Assembly: GCA_902526075.1 (NCBI GenBank)
Contig: CABZJM010000002.1
Location: forward strand, 1 to 64,000
Source: an uncultured Bacteroidota bacterium
GTDB lineage: Bacteria > Bacteroidota > Bacteroidia > Flavobacteriales > Flavobacteriaceae
Direction of reading: 5' to 3'
DNA: 64,000 nucleotides
Shown here: piece after piece, positions 40,010 to 50,943 of the stretch
Layout of the letters: each line of letters begins with the position of its first letter
How positions within the stretch are numbered: position 1 is the stretch's first letter
The notes under the pieces: generated by a model
Databases searched by the model: none
What the model was told of the DNA's origin: nothing
Seen by the model: the letters and a program-made list of their open reading frames with translations, nothing else
Program-made: the position numbers and the translations under genes

Positions 40010-40786
40010 ATGAATAAGTTAATAGTATTTGTTTTCTTTTTTTTTATTTCAACTTCATTTTTTTCCCAGGGAGTTACTGATGTTAGTGGAACAATTTTAA
40101 ATTCTAAAACAAATCTTCCATTAGAAAATGTAAATATTGTCAACCTCAACAAAGTTATCGGTACTGCCACAAGTAAGGAAGGGAAATTTGAAATTAATGC
40201 CCAAGTTGACGATACATTACATTTTTCATATTTAGGATATAAATCTATCAAGGTTAGAGTCACTAATGACTGGATTAAGTTTGGAACTAATACTATAATC
40301 GAATTAACTGAGCTTGCATTAGCTCTTGAAGAAGTAGTTGTTTACGAAATGAAACTAACAGGTTATTTAGAATTAGACATCAAGCAAGTTCCAATAAATA
40401 ATAATTTTAGATATAGTATTTCTGGTCTTTCTAATGTTGGTTATGAATCAAGTGTTAGACCAACAAAAGCTGTAACAAAAGCGCTGAATGCAATTTTTAA
40501 CCCAGTTGATTTTCTTTATCAGATTTTTGGCAGAGAACCCAATCAATTAAGAAAACTAAAAAAAATGAAAAGTGACGATCAAATCAGAAATGCCCTATCA
40601 AATAGATTTGACAGAGAAATGCTAATTGAATTATTAGATATTGATAAGATTGATCTTGACTTTTTAATCACTCAGTGCAATTATTCTGATGAGTTTATTT
40701 CAAAAGCTAATGACTTACAGGTTCTTGACGCAATAAGTGAATGTTATGAAGAATACAAAGTTCTAAATAAAACCATAAAAAACTAA
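40010..40786 (+). CDS. Carboxypeptidase-like regulatory domain-containing protein, secreted
   Basis: VSGTILNSKTNLPLENVNIVNLNKVIGTATSKEGKFEINAQVDDTLHFSYLGYKS. Confidence 0.85.
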   Translation: MNKLIVFVFFFFISTSFFSQGVTDVSGTILNSKTNLPLENVNIVNLNKVIGTATSKEGKFEINAQVDDTLHFSYLGYKSIKVRVTNDWIKFGTNTIIELTELALALEEVVVYEMKLTGYLELDIKQVPINNNFRYSISGLSNVGYESSVRPTKAVTKALNAIFNPVDFLYQIFGREPNQLRKLKKMKSDDQIRNALSNRFDREMLIELLDIDKIDLDFLITQCNYSDEFISKANDLQVLDAISECYEEYKVLNKTIKN

Positions 40787-40806
40787 ATGAATATTTTCTG
40801 AAAAAT

Positions 40807-41577
40807 TTATTTAATTTTTTCATAGTAATTAGCCGTTACAACATAAGAAAAGGGGATATACCATAACAAACCAATAAATAATGTAAAGGGGGTTAAAGCC
40901 AGCAATAGCAATAAAATTAGATTAAGAACAAAAAAGTTAAATTTATAACCCTTCATCATTTTCCAACTTTTTTGTACAGCATCCCAAGCATCAATTGAAG
41001 CGTCTTCTGCCATTACAAAAAAGGTCATAGCAAAAGGAATGTAAGCAATTATCCAGGGTAGAATAAACGAAAAGCAAAAACTCAAAATACAAAACATCAA
41101 CAACATTATTGATTCGGCAGCTAGGCCAATAGAAAGCGACCTAAAGGGTGTCAATAGGGCTTCCCATTCTAAAGTGTTAACAAACGCCTCATAGGATTGG
41201 GTATAAACAACAGAGATGATTAATAAAAATATAGCAAAGTTTATTAATAAAAACAATATCATTAAAATTATACCAACTACCGCTACAATCGGGATTATTA
41301 TAAAGTAAGCCAAAATATTATTACCTAGATTGTATTGAAATCCAAATAATAAATCTTTAAATTTTGGAAAACTATCATTGATGATTTTAACACAATATAA
41401 ACTTACACCTACAGAAAATGGTCCGGTAACAAGCAAACTTAAAAACCCCCCAATTCCAGGGATTGCTTGGACCAATCCAATAATCAAATTAAATACAAAA
41501 AAAACAGCTATGGCTTGTAGCCAATGTCCTTTCATTAATACCAAAGACTCAGAAAGAAGGTCTCTTAATTTAATCAT
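40807..41577 (-). CDS. Multi-TM membrane protein of unknown function
   Basis: Several hydrophobic helices; VMAEDASIDAWDAVQKSWKMMKGYK, reminiscent of DUF975-type proteins. Confidence 0.65.
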   Translation of the reverse strand: MIKLRDLLSESLVLMKGHWLQAIAVFFVFNLIIGLVQAIPGIGGFLSLLVTGPFSVGVSLYCVKIINDSFPKFKDLLFGFQYNLGNNILAYFIIIPIVAVVGIILMILFLLINFAIFLLIISVVYTQSYEAFVNTLEWEALLTPFRSLSIGLAAESIMLLMFCILSFCFSFILPWIIAYIPFAMTFFVMAEDASIDAWDAVQKSWKMMKGYKFNFFVLNLILLLLLALTPFTLFIGLLWYIPFSYVVTANYYEKIK

Positions 41578-41663
41578 TTACCTAATGTATTTATCCTTAA
41601 AGGAAGTAAAATTAACCATAAAATGTAATTATTTGATTAACTTTGCAAATCTTTAACATTTGA

Positions 41664-43013
41664 TTGATGAACAATAGTAGACTAAATGCAATTTCTCCAA
41701 TTGATGGAAGATATTCTTCAAAAACATCAGAGCTAAATAAATTTTTCTCTGAGAAAGCTTTGATGAAATATAGACTAGTGGTTGAAATTGAATATTTTAT
41801 CAGTTTATGTGAATTTGATATTCCCGAACTAAAAAACTTTGACCAGTCAAAGTTTGAATTACTAAGAAAAATATACCTTGATTTTTCTAACGATGATGCA
41901 TCAATCATTAAAAAAATTGAAAAAACAACAAATCACGATGTAAAGGCAATTGAATATTTCCTTAAAGAAAAATTTGAAGATTTAAGTCTGTCAAAATATA
42001 ATGAATATATACATTTTGGGCTAACATCACAAGACATTAATAACACCGCCATCCCTCTGAGTCTTAAAGAAATGTTTGAGGAGGTATATTATAATTCAAT
42101 CGAATTAATTTTATCATCGTTAGAACAGATTTCAAACGAATGGAAAGATATTTCTATGATTGCAAGAACTCATGGACAGCCAGCATCTCCAACGAAACTT
42201 GGAAAAGAAATAAAAGTTTTTATAACCCGAATTAATGAGCAATTAAAACTTTTAAGAGCTATTCCAATTGCAGCTAAATTTGGTGGTGCTTCAGGAAATT
42301 TCAACGCCCATCATGTTGCGTACAAGAATCATAATTGGCTTCAATTTTCAAAGAACTTGATTGAAAATAAATTTGGATTGAAACATTCATATCCAACAAC
42401 ACAAATTGAGCATTATGACCATTTAGCTGCAATATTTGATAATTTAAAAAGGATTAATACAATATTAATTGACTTCAGCAGAGATATATGGCTCTACATT
42501 TCTATGGATTATTTTAAGCAAAAAATTAAAAAAGGTGAAATTGGCAGTTCAGCAATGCCACATAAAGTAAATCCTATTGATTTTGAAAATAGCGAAGGTA
42601 ATTTAGGATATGCCAACAGCATTTTTCAACATCTTTCTGAAAAACTACCTATTTCAAGACTTCAGAGAGATTTAACTGACAGTACTGTTTTAAGAAATGT
42701 AGGTGTTCCAATCTCACATACCCTAATTGCATTTAAATCAACAATTAAGGGAATTAATAAACTAATTGTCAATGAATCGAAAATCAAAGAAGACCTTAAT
42801 AATAATTGGGCAGTTGTAGCTGAAGCAATACAGACAATTCTTAGGAGGATTAATTACCCAAAGCCATACGAGGCATTAAAAGAATTAACCCGAACAAATT
42901 CAAAAATCGATAAAAACAGTATCAAAAAATTCATTAATTCTCTGGATATTTCAGAGGAGATAAAATCAGAGTTAAAAAATATAACACCAGAAAATTTTAC
43001 AGGAATTCACTAA
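41664..43013 (+). CDS. purB: Adenylosuccinate lyase
   Basis: NAISPIDGRYSSKTSELNKFFSE; ARTHGQPASPTKLGKE; GSSAMPHKVNPIDFENSEGNL. Confidence 0.96.
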   Translation: MMNNSRLNAISPIDGRYSSKTSELNKFFSEKALMKYRLVVEIEYFISLCEFDIPELKNFDQSKFELLRKIYLDFSNDDASIIKKIEKTTNHDVKAIEYFLKEKFEDLSLSKYNEYIHFGLTSQDINNTAIPLSLKEMFEEVYYNSIELILSSLEQISNEWKDISMIARTHGQPASPTKLGKEIKVFITRINEQLKLLRAIPIAAKFGGASGNFNAHHVAYKNHNWLQFSKNLIENKFGLKHSYPTTQIEHYDHLAAIFDNLKRINTILIDFSRDIWLYISMDYFKQKIKKGEIGSSAMPHKVNPIDFENSEGNLGYANSIFQHLSEKLPISRLQRDLTDSTVLRNVGVPISHTLIAFKSTIKGINKLIVNESKIKEDLNNNWAVVAEAIQTILRRINYPKPYEALKELTRTNSKIDKNSIKKFINSLDISEEIKSELKNITPENFTGIH

Positions 43014-43021
43014 ATTTAATT

Positions 43022-44467
43022 ATGGATTCTAGATGCTTCTTATTATATCTATTTCTTTTTTCATTGTTATTTACTAGTTGCTTTGAAGATAATGATGACA
43101 ATGGTGCATCAGCAAGTGAAATAAATGATTTTGTATGGAAGGGTATGAATGCTGCATATTTGTACAAACAGGAAATTTCTGATTTAGATAATGAGAGATT
43201 TAATGATTCTGATGAATACGCCAGCTATTTAAATAATTATAGTTCCCCTGAAGATTTATTTGAATCTCTTATTTATGAAAGAGATAATATTGATAAATTC
43301 AGTTTAATTATAGATAACTATATTGAATTAGAGCAATATTTAAGTGGTGTAAGTCTGTCTAATGGTCTAAATTATGGACTTGTTTATTTACCAAATTCAA
43401 ATAATGAAATTTTTGGTTATGTCAGATATGTAAACAATGGATCAGCAGCAGATTTAGCCAATATAAATAGAGGCGATATCTTTCGAAGTATTGATGGTGT
43501 AACTCTCACGGTTGATAATTATAGTGATTTATTATCACAAGAAATATATACAGTTAATTTTGCCAATTATTTGGATAATGACACAGAGGATATTAATGAT
43601 GATACAATAGAGTTGAACGGTATTAATATTGAATTACAAAAAGCTCCCTTAGTTAAAAACCCTGTACATCATTATTCTACTCTGGATTATTCTAATGGAA
43701 AAATTGGTTACCTAATGTATAATCAATTTGTTTCAAATTATGATGATTATTTGAAGACAATTTTTTCTGAATTTAAATCGAACTCTATTGACGAATTAAT
43801 ATTAGATCTTAGATATAATCCAGGGGGTAGTATAAATTCTGCAATAGTATTGGCAAGTCTTATTACTGGACAATTTGAAAATGAAATTTTTAATACTGAA
43901 CAATGGAATAATGATATTCAAAATTATTGGATTAATAATAATCCTGAGTATCTTATAAACAGATTTACAACTTTTCAAAGTAGCTTGAACTTAAGTAAGG
44001 TTTTTATTCTTACAACAAGATCTTCCGCATCTGCAAGTGAATTAATTATTAATTGTCTTAAACCTTACATAAATGTTGTACAAATAGGAACTACAACATA
44101 TGGTAAATATCAAGCTTCTGTTACTTTGTATGACTCAGAAAATTTTTCAAATCAAGATGTAAATCGTTCTCATAGTTATGCTCTACAACCACTTGTTTTA
44201 AAAACCTTAAACGCAAATGGTGTAACTGATTATTACAATGGAATTAACCCAGATTATGAATATGAAGAGAGGGCTTTTGATATGGGGCAGGTTGGAGATT
44301 TAAATGAACCTATGCTTAATTTTACATTAGACATTATAGACTCTAGAATTTCTTTAGATTTAAAAACAGAATTATTTGAATACATTGATGATAATCTTAA
44401 ATTTGATTTTCTGGAACGAGAAATGTACATTGATAATAAAGAGATGGTAAAATTTTATGAAAAATAA
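43022..44467 (+). CDS. S41 family peptidase, lipoprotein with PDZ-like region
   Basis: LLFTSCFED lipobox; IDELILDLRYNPGGSINSAIVLASLI; TTRSSASASELIINCLKPY. Confidence 0.87.
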   Translation: MDSRCFLLYLFLFSLLFTSCFEDNDDNGASASEINDFVWKGMNAAYLYKQEISDLDNERFNDSDEYASYLNNYSSPEDLFESLIYERDNIDKFSLIIDNYIELEQYLSGVSLSNGLNYGLVYLPNSNNEIFGYVRYVNNGSAADLANINRGDIFRSIDGVTLTVDNYSDLLSQEIYTVNFANYLDNDTEDINDDTIELNGINIELQKAPLVKNPVHHYSTLDYSNGKIGYLMYNQFVSNYDDYLKTIFSEFKSNSIDELILDLRYNPGGSINSAIVLASLITGQFENEIFNTEQWNNDIQNYWINNNPEYLINRFTTFQSSLNLSKVFILTTRSSASASELIINCLKPYINVVQIGTTTYGKYQASVTLYDSENFSNQDVNRSHSYALQPLVLKTLNANGVTDYYNGINPDYEYEERAFDMGQVGDLNEPMLNFTLDIIDSRISLDLKTELFEYIDDNLKFDFLEREMYIDNKEMVKFYEK

Positions 44468-44954
44468 ATTTGATATAATTCAAAAAATTGTCCTCTTAAT
44501 CATAATTTTTGGGGTTATTTGTCGTATAATACCTCATCCGCCAAATTTTTCACCTGTTACTACAATTGCATTATTTGGTGGGCTGAATTTTACTGATAAA
44601 AGAATTGCTTTTTCAATTCCTCTAATTGTTTTATTTCTGTCTGACTTAATACTTGGTATTTCTATTATAAATTTATTTGTTTACACTGGTTTTTCAATAA
44701 TAGTTTTTTTGGGAACAAAGATTAAATCAATCAAATTTGGAAATATAATTTTAAGTAGTTTTATTTTCTTTTTAATATCAAATTTTGGTGTATGGATAAT
44801 TGGTTATCCAAAAAATATAGAAGGGTTAATTCTATGTTATACAATGGCGATACCATTTTTTGGTTATTCAATTGCAGGAGATTTGTTTTTTGGGTATTTA
44901 TTTAAATTCTCATTTGGTAAAATTGCTTCAATTTTACCGAGTAAAATAAACTAA
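44457..44954 (+). CDS. Membrane protein (DUF6580-like)
   Basis: IPHPPNFSPVTTIALFGGLNFTDKRIAFSIPLIVLFLSDLILG. Confidence 0.7.
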   Translation: MKNKFDIIQKIVLLIIIFGVICRIIPHPPNFSPVTTIALFGGLNFTDKRIAFSIPLIVLFLSDLILGISIINLFVYTGFSIIVFLGTKIKSIKFGNIILSSFIFFLISNFGVWIIGYPKNIEGLILCYTMAIPFFGYSIAGDLFFGYLFKFSFGKIASILPSKIN

Positions 44955-46063
44955 TCATCTGATTGTGGTTTTTCAATTAGTTCTGAATTAATATCTAACT
45001 TAGAAGTTCCTGAAATCCTTATAATATCTTTATCAATTTTTTTAAATTCTTTAGTACTATCGTTATAATGATTTACAGCAGTTCCTAAGGTATTTCCTAA
45101 CTTATCGTGATATGTTTTATAAGCATTTAGGTGATTAGATAACTTTTCGACATTTTTTATTATGTCGTTAATAGAATCCTCCACTTTCATATTGTGCAAT
45201 GCTTTCACTGTTATCTGTAGCATTGGGAAAAGGCTCATTGGTGAAACTATCATTACTTTTTTTTCGTAAGCATAATTGACCAAATCTCTCTGATTAATTT
45301 TCAAGGAGCCCACCCTACTATTTAGTAAATCCTGGTATAATCCATCAGCAGGGATAAACATATAAGCATAATCTGTTGTTCTTTCGTTAGGTCTAATATA
45401 TTTTGCTGTTTCATCAATTCTATTCTTAATATCTGTTTTAAATTTTTTTTCTAGATCGACTAATTCTTCTTTGTTTTCTGACTCAATCATTTTATTATAA
45501 TTATCTAAAGAGAATTTCGCGTCAATAGGAATAATATATTCACCAACCCTTACTATTGCGTCAACTGTTTCTTTATTTGAAAATGTATGCTGCATTTTAA
45601 AAAGTTCTGGTGGTAATACATTTGCAAGTAGATTCTCCAATTGAATTTCACCTAAAACACCCCTTTGTTTCTGATTACCAAGAATTTTTTCCAAGGTTTT
45701 CATTTGATTTGCAAAACTTAGAACTTGTTCGTTCGTACCCTTAATTTTTTCAAGCTCAGTAGTAACATCTTTTATTACCTTATTAGACTCTTTAAACTGC
45801 TGAGTAATCGAATAAGTGGATGATTTCTGAAAATCATTAATTTGTTTGTTGATAATATTCAATTTTGCTTCTATCTCACCTCTACTCTCCTTTGAATTAC
45901 TACTAATTTCTTTTCTTATATCTTGAATTTGAGCATTTAGAGTATTGGAAAAATTCATTAAATCAGTGGATTCAATTAAACCAGCTGAGGAACCTGATTT
46001 GTAAATTAAATAAACAAGAACTATCGAAACAAAAATCAATAATATTAATATGATTAGATCCAT
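44951..46063 (-). CDS. rmuC: DNA recombination protein RmuC
   Basis: QKQRGVLGEIQLENLLANVLPPELF; VGEYIIPIDAKFSLDNYNKMIES; YAYMFIPADGLYQDLL. Confidence 0.92.
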   Translation of the reverse strand: MDLIILILLIFVSIVLVYLIYKSGSSAGLIESTDLMNFSNTLNAQIQDIRKEISSNSKESRGEIEAKLNIINKQINDFQKSSTYSITQQFKESNKVIKDVTTELEKIKGTNEQVLSFANQMKTLEKILGNQKQRGVLGEIQLENLLANVLPPELFKMQHTFSNKETVDAIVRVGEYIIPIDAKFSLDNYNKMIESENKEELVDLEKKFKTDIKNRIDETAKYIRPNERTTDYAYMFIPADGLYQDLLNSRVGSLKINQRDLVNYAYEKKVMIVSPMSLFPMLQITVKALHNMKVEDSINDIIKNVEKLSNHLNAYKTYHDKLGNTLGTAVNHYNDSTKEFKKIDKDIIRISGTSKLDINSELIEKPQSDD

Positions 46064-46112
46064 CTAAAACAATTTACAATTAATTTACAGAATAATAAAA
46101 AAGAAGATTATT

Positions 46113-48965
46113 CTATTTACTTAAATACATTTTACGTCTAGAGTATAGCTCATAGAACCTATCATCCTGAAGATTGTCAATAAATAAAATGCTCTCACCA
46201 GTACTTTTCATTTCTGGCCCTAGTTTTTTATTTACATTAGGGAATTTATTAAAGGAGAATACTGGCTCTTTAATTGCATAACCTTTGTAAGTTGGTTTAA
46301 AATCAAAATCCTTTACTTTATTTTCACCTAGCATTACTTTAGTTGCATAATTTACATAAGGCTCTTTGTAAGCTTTTGAGATAAAAGGAACTGTTCTTGA
46401 GGCACGTGGATTGGCTTCAATTATATAAACCTTATCATTTACAATTGCAAACTGTACATTTATCAATCCTACAGTATTTAAGGCCTTAGCTATTTTTTTA
46501 GTATGATCTTCAATCTGTTGAATAACTAAATCTCCTAAATTAAAAGGAGGTAAACAAGCATTGCTATCACCAGAATGAATACCACAAGGTTCAATATGCT
46601 CCATTATTCCGATTATGTATACATCTTGACCGTCACAAATTGCATCAGCTTCGGCTTCAATTGCACCATCTAAATAATGATCTAATAAAAGTTTATTATC
46701 AGGAATTCTTCTTAACAGATTAACTACATGCTCTTCTAATTCTTCCTTGTTAATCACGATTTTCATTCCTTGGCCACCAAGAACATATGATGGTCTGACC
46801 AAAATAGGAAAATCTAATTTTTCGGCAACTGCAAGAGCTTCATCGGCAGTCGAAGCAGTATCAAACATTGGGTAAGGAATGTCATTTTCCTTTAATAAAG
46901 TTGAGAATGAACCTCTGTCTTCAGCTAAATCTAAAGATTTGAAATTAGTACCAATTATTTTAACCCCGTATCTCTCAAGCTTTTCAGCTAATTTTAATGC
47001 GGTTTGCCCTCCTAATTGCACAATCACCCCCTCTGGTTTTTCGTGTCTAATAATGTCGTAAATATGCTCCCAAAAAACTGGTTCAAAATATAACTTATCG
47101 GCTATGTCAAAATCGGTAGATACTGTTTCTGGGTTACAATTAATCATAATTGTTTCATAACCACTCTCGGAGCTTGCCAAAATTCCATGTACACAGCAAT
47201 AATCAAACTCAATCCCTTGACCAATTCTATTAGGCCCGGATCCAAGAACAATAATTTTCTTTTTATCGGTAACCAAACTTTCATTTTCTGAAAATTTTAC
47301 TCCATCTTTTGTTTCGATTTCGTTTTCAAAAGTTGAATAGTAATAAGGAGTAAAGGCTTTGAATTCAGCAGCACAAGTATCAACCAACTTGTAAACTCTT
47401 TTAATACTCATTTCATCTCTTTTTGAATATACTTGACTTTCCAAACATCCAAGTATATGGGCAATTTGTCTATCACCATAACCTTTTTGTTTTGCCTCTA
47501 ACAGTAAATCTCTGGGGATTGAATCAATCTTATATTTGGAAATTTCATTTCTCAGAATATGTAGTTCCTCGTATTGTTTTAGGAACCACATGTCAATTTT
47601 AGTAAGCTCATATATTCTGCTTAGTGGAATACCCATTTGAATTGCATCATAAATAACAAATACTCTGTCCCATGAGGCAATAGATAATTTAGAAATAACA
47701 GTCTCATAATCAGTTATTCCTTTACCGTCAGCACCAAGTCCATTTCTTTTGATTTCAAGAGATTGAGTTGCTTTGTGAAGAGCTTCCTGAAATGATCTAC
47801 CTATCCCCATAACCTCTCCAACTGCTTTCATTTGTAGCCCTAATCTTCTATCACTACCCTCAAACTTATCAAAATTCCATCTTGGAATTTTAACAATAAC
47901 ATAATCTAGTGTTGGCTCAAACAAAGCAGATGTAGATTTTGTAATTTGATTCTGTAATTCATCTAAATTATAACCAATTGCTAATTTTGCAGCAATTTTA
48001 GCTATAGGGTAACCCGTAGCCTTACTTGCCAAAGCTGAGGACCTGGAAACCCTAGGATTAATCTCAATCGCAATAATATCTTCCTTGTCATCGGGACTTA
48101 CAGCAAACTGTACATTACATCCGCCCGCAAAATCTCCAATACTCCTCATCATTTTGATCGCCATATCCCTCATTTTTTGATAAGTTGTGTCGCTCAGAGT
48201 CATAGCAGGTGCAACCGTTATGGAATCTCCAGTGTGTATTCCCATTGGATCCATATTTTCAATTGAGCAGATGATTACCACATTATCGTTGGCATCTCTA
48301 AGTAATTCTAGCTCATACTCTTTCCACCCAATTAGAGCTTTATCAATCATAACCTCATGTATGGGTGAAGTTTCTAATCCTCTTGTTAGCAATTCATCAA
48401 AATCTTTTTCTTCATATACAAAAGAAGCCCCGGTTCCACCTAATGTAAATGAGGCCCTAATGACAAGCGGAAACCCAAACTTTTGAGCAATTTCTTTTCC
48501 TTTTAGGTACGATGTAGCTGTAGCTTGTGGTGCCATGGGGATACCGATGTCTAACATTAGATTTCTGAACTGCTCTCTATCTTCTGTAATATTTATAGCA
48601 TTTATATTGACTCCAATTATTTTTACGTTAAAATCATCCCATATTCCTTTGTCATCAGCCTCAATACAGAGATTTAGTGCAGTTTGACCACCCATTGTTG
48701 GTAATACTGCGTCAATTTGAGGATGCTCCTTCAAAATTTTGACAATCGAGGAAGTATTTAAAGGAAGTAAATATATATGATCAGCCATCACAGGGTCTGT
48801 CATAATTGTTGCAGGGTTTGAGTTAATCAATATAGTCTCTATTCCATCCTCCTTTAGCGATCTTAAAGCTTGTGATCCTGAGTAATCAAACTCACACGCT
48901 TGACCGATAACAATTGGACCAGAGCCTATTATAAGCAGAGACTTCAGGTTAGTATCTTTCGGCAT
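46113..48965 (-). CDS. carB: Carbamoyl-phosphate synthase large subunit
   Basis: IIGSGPIVIGQACEFDYSGSQALRSLKEDG; GSGPNRIGQGIEFDYCCVH duplicated ATP-grasp architecture. Confidence 0.97.
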   Translation of the reverse strand: MPKDTNLKSLLIIGSGPIVIGQACEFDYSGSQALRSLKEDGIETILINSNPATIMTDPVMADHIYLLPLNTSSIVKILKEHPQIDAVLPTMGGQTALNLCIEADDKGIWDDFNVKIIGVNINAINITEDREQFRNLMLDIGIPMAPQATATSYLKGKEIAQKFGFPLVIRASFTLGGTGASFVYEEKDFDELLTRGLETSPIHEVMIDKALIGWKEYELELLRDANDNVVIICSIENMDPMGIHTGDSITVAPAMTLSDTTYQKMRDMAIKMMRSIGDFAGGCNVQFAVSPDDKEDIIAIEINPRVSRSSALASKATGYPIAKIAAKLAIGYNLDELQNQITKSTSALFEPTLDYVIVKIPRWNFDKFEGSDRRLGLQMKAVGEVMGIGRSFQEALHKATQSLEIKRNGLGADGKGITDYETVISKLSIASWDRVFVIYDAIQMGIPLSRIYELTKIDMWFLKQYEELHILRNEISKYKIDSIPRDLLLEAKQKGYGDRQIAHILGCLESQVYSKRDEMSIKRVYKLVDTCAAEFKAFTPYYYSTFENEIETKDGVKFSENESLVTDKKKIIVLGSGPNRIGQGIEFDYCCVHGILASSESGYETIMINCNPETVSTDFDIADKLYFEPVFWEHIYDIIRHEKPEGVIVQLGGQTALKLAEKLERYGVKIIGTNFKSLDLAEDRGSFSTLLKENDIPYPMFDTASTADEALAVAEKLDFPILVRPSYVLGGQGMKIVINKEELEEHVVNLLRRIPDNKLLLDHYLDGAIEAEADAICDGQDVYIIGIMEHIEPCGIHSGDSNACLPPFNLGDLVIQQIEDHTKKIAKALNTVGLINVQFAIVNDKVYIIEANPRASRTVPFISKAYKEPYVNYATKVMLGENKVKDFDFKPTYKGYAIKEPVFSFNKFPNVNKKLGPEMKSTGESILFIDNLQDDRFYELYSRRKMYLSK

Positions 48966-49002
48966 TGAATTAAAGTTTTTTAAATGTACTAATCAAAAAA
49001 AT

Positions 49003-49032
49003 AAAAAAAAAGGTGTTACTATTAGTAACACC
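49003..49032 (-). terminator. Hairpin terminator downstream of rpmH
   Basis: Minus strand GGTGTTACTAATAGTAACACC followed by T-run. Confidence 0.85.
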
Positions 49033-49061
49033 ATATAATATATTAACAATTGTTAATCATT

Positions 49062-49220
49062 TTATTTCGGGCTATTTTCTGATGAAACTGAAAGCTTCTT
49101 TCTGCCCTTTGCTCTTCTTCTAGAAAGCACTTTTCTTCCAGCAGCGGTTGACATTCTTTCTCTGAAACCGTGCTTATTTTTTCTCTTACGTTTTGATGGC
49201 TGAAAAGTTCTTTTGCTCAT
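49062..49220 (-). CDS. rpmH: 50S ribosomal protein L34 (52 aa, absent from the ORF track)
   Basis: Translation [52 protein letters not shown]. Confidence 0.96.
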   Translation of the reverse strand: MSKRTFQPSKRKRKNKHGFRERMSTAAGRKVLSRRRAKGRKKLSVSSENSPK

Positions 49221-49352
49221 TTTTAATTATAATTATTTTAAAACTAAAACCGCGGGCAAATATACAAAGAGTTTTTAGTTAAACAAATCAATTTATTTAA
49301 TAATTATCAATTTGTTTTTTATTAATTTTACCCGACTTAAATTATAAAAAAT

Positions 49353-49922
49353 ATGTTTAACAAATATATCAAAATAGTATTATCATTATTAGTTTTTGCT
49401 CTATCAATTCAGCAATTTACAGATGGTGCAGTAGGGTCTATTGGAAATGGAATTATGTTGATTTTATTGTCATTGGTTTTTGTTTTTTTATTTTTTAAAA
49501 ATGAATTTTTAATATTGGCATTTTTTCAATTAAGAAAGCAAAATCTAGATGGTGCTAATAGATGGTTGAACAGAATTAAAAATCCAAAATCAGCACTTAC
49601 GACAAAACAGCTGGGTTATTACAATTACCTAAAAGGGCTAATAATATCTCAAGAAAATATGAATCAAGCTGAAAAATATTTTCGTTCGGCAATATCATTG
49701 GGGTTGAATATGGATCATGATTTAGCAATGGCCAAATTAAATTTAGCCGGAATACTTTTTACTAAAAGAAGAAAAATTGAAGCTCAAAAACTGCTAAAAG
49801 AAGCTCAAGATCTGGATAAAAATGGAATGTTTAATGATCAAATAAAAATGATGAAAAATCAAATGAAAAAAACAAATATTCCTAATCAACATTTTGGAAG
49901 AAATAATATGAGAAGAAGGTAA
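49353..49922 (+). CDS. TPR-like protein with N-terminal TM segments
   Basis: Two hydrophobic segments then YYNYLKGLIISQENMNQAEKYFRSAISLGLNMDHDLAMAKLNLAGI. Confidence 0.65.
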   Translation: MFNKYIKIVLSLLVFALSIQQFTDGAVGSIGNGIMLILLSLVFVFLFFKNEFLILAFFQLRKQNLDGANRWLNRIKNPKSALTTKQLGYYNYLKGLIISQENMNQAEKYFRSAISLGLNMDHDLAMAKLNLAGILFTKRRKIEAQKLLKEAQDLDKNGMFNDQIKMMKNQMKKTNIPNQHFGRNNMRRR

Positions 49923-49925
49923 GTT

Positions 49926-50591
49926 TTAACTTTCGATTAATAAAGGTAAATTTTCATTAAACCACTTTGCTTTAAGTATTATCATTTCATGTTTACCTCC
50001 CTTAATTTTTATACAATTTGAAATGTTTTCAATTGGAAAAACATTGTCTTTATCACCATGAATATGTATCAAATCTGGTCTATATTCTTCTTGTTTCCAG
50101 TTTAACAAACTTGAAACAGCCCATTCAAGGTAAATTTCATCTCTCTCAGTTAAATATCTTTCAGCAAGGTCAATTCTCTTATACAATTTATTTATGTTTA
50201 GTTTAAGTGAAAACTTGATGAAATTATCAAACATTCCAAACGGCAGAGCATTGTTAAGCTGATAATCTCTTGCAATTTTATAAAGAATAGGAAACTCTTT
50301 GTGACTTTTTACACTTGAAACAATAATCAACTTTTTAACATTTACAATTTTATCAAGCTCCTGAACAATAATTCCACCAAAAGAAACCCCTAATAAAATT
50401 GGATTATCGTGTTTAATTTTTTTAGACAATCTAAAACAATAAGCATTTAAACTTTCACGCTTTTTTGGCTGAATCCAATCAATTCTGTGTAATGAATATT
50501 TTTTACTGTCTAAATTTATATTTTCAAAAACCATGGAGCTAGCTGCTAAGCCCGGCATAAGGTAAATATGTGTTTTTACTTGTGTAATCAA
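49926..50591 (-). CDS. Alpha/beta hydrolase
   Basis: YLMPGLAASSMVF; PILLGVSFGGIIVQEL (GxSxG); HIHGDKDNVFPIENI. Confidence 0.8.
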   Translation of the reverse strand: MITQVKTHIYLMPGLAASSMVFENINLDSKKYSLHRIDWIQPKKRESLNAYCFRLSKKIKHDNPILLGVSFGGIIVQELDKIVNVKKLIIVSSVKSHKEFPILYKIARDYQLNNALPFGMFDNFIKFSLKLNINKLYKRIDLAERYLTERDEIYLEWAVSSLLNWKQEEYRPDLIHIHGDKDNVFPIENISNCIKIKGGKHEMIILKAKWFNENLPLLIES

Positions 50592-50658
50592 TTTGATAAT
50601 TAATGGTTTGGTATAAATTTATTATTTTTACACTAAACTTTTTGATAAAATTTTGTTA

Positions 50659-50943
50659 ATGGAAATAGTGGACAACAATTTTTTAAGACAATTTGAAACC
50701 AAAGTTGGTGGTGGATTAGCCATTATTGAATATTCTGTACAGGAAAGAAAGATTTTTTTAACCAAAATTTTTGTGCCTGAAATCAAATCTAAAGATGAGT
50801 TTTCAGAAAAATTCATTTCTGAAGTTTTAGAAATTATTAGTGATAAGAATATAAGTGTTGTTCCAACAGCTGCAATTATCACAAAGTTTATCAGAAAAAA
50901 CAGAAAGTACAAGTCTCTTCTACCAGTTGGAATTAGAATCTAA
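50659..50943 (+). CDS. Small GNAT-like N-acetyltransferase
   Basis: GGLAIIEYSVQERKIFLTKIFVPEI...ISVVPTAAIITKFIRKNRKYKSLLP. Confidence 0.7.
   Translation: MEIVDNNFLRQFETKVGGGLAIIEYSVQERKIFLTKIFVPEIKSKDEFSEKFISEVLEIISDKNISVVPTAAIITKFIRKNRKYKSLLPVGIRI

Noticed and set aside
46113-48965. carB without carA considered as an unusual orphan
   Set aside because: Separate carA/carB loci are common in Bacteroidota; not informative
50628-50912. 94-aa minus-strand ORF
   Set aside because: Antisense to the small GNAT-like gene, which has the better family match
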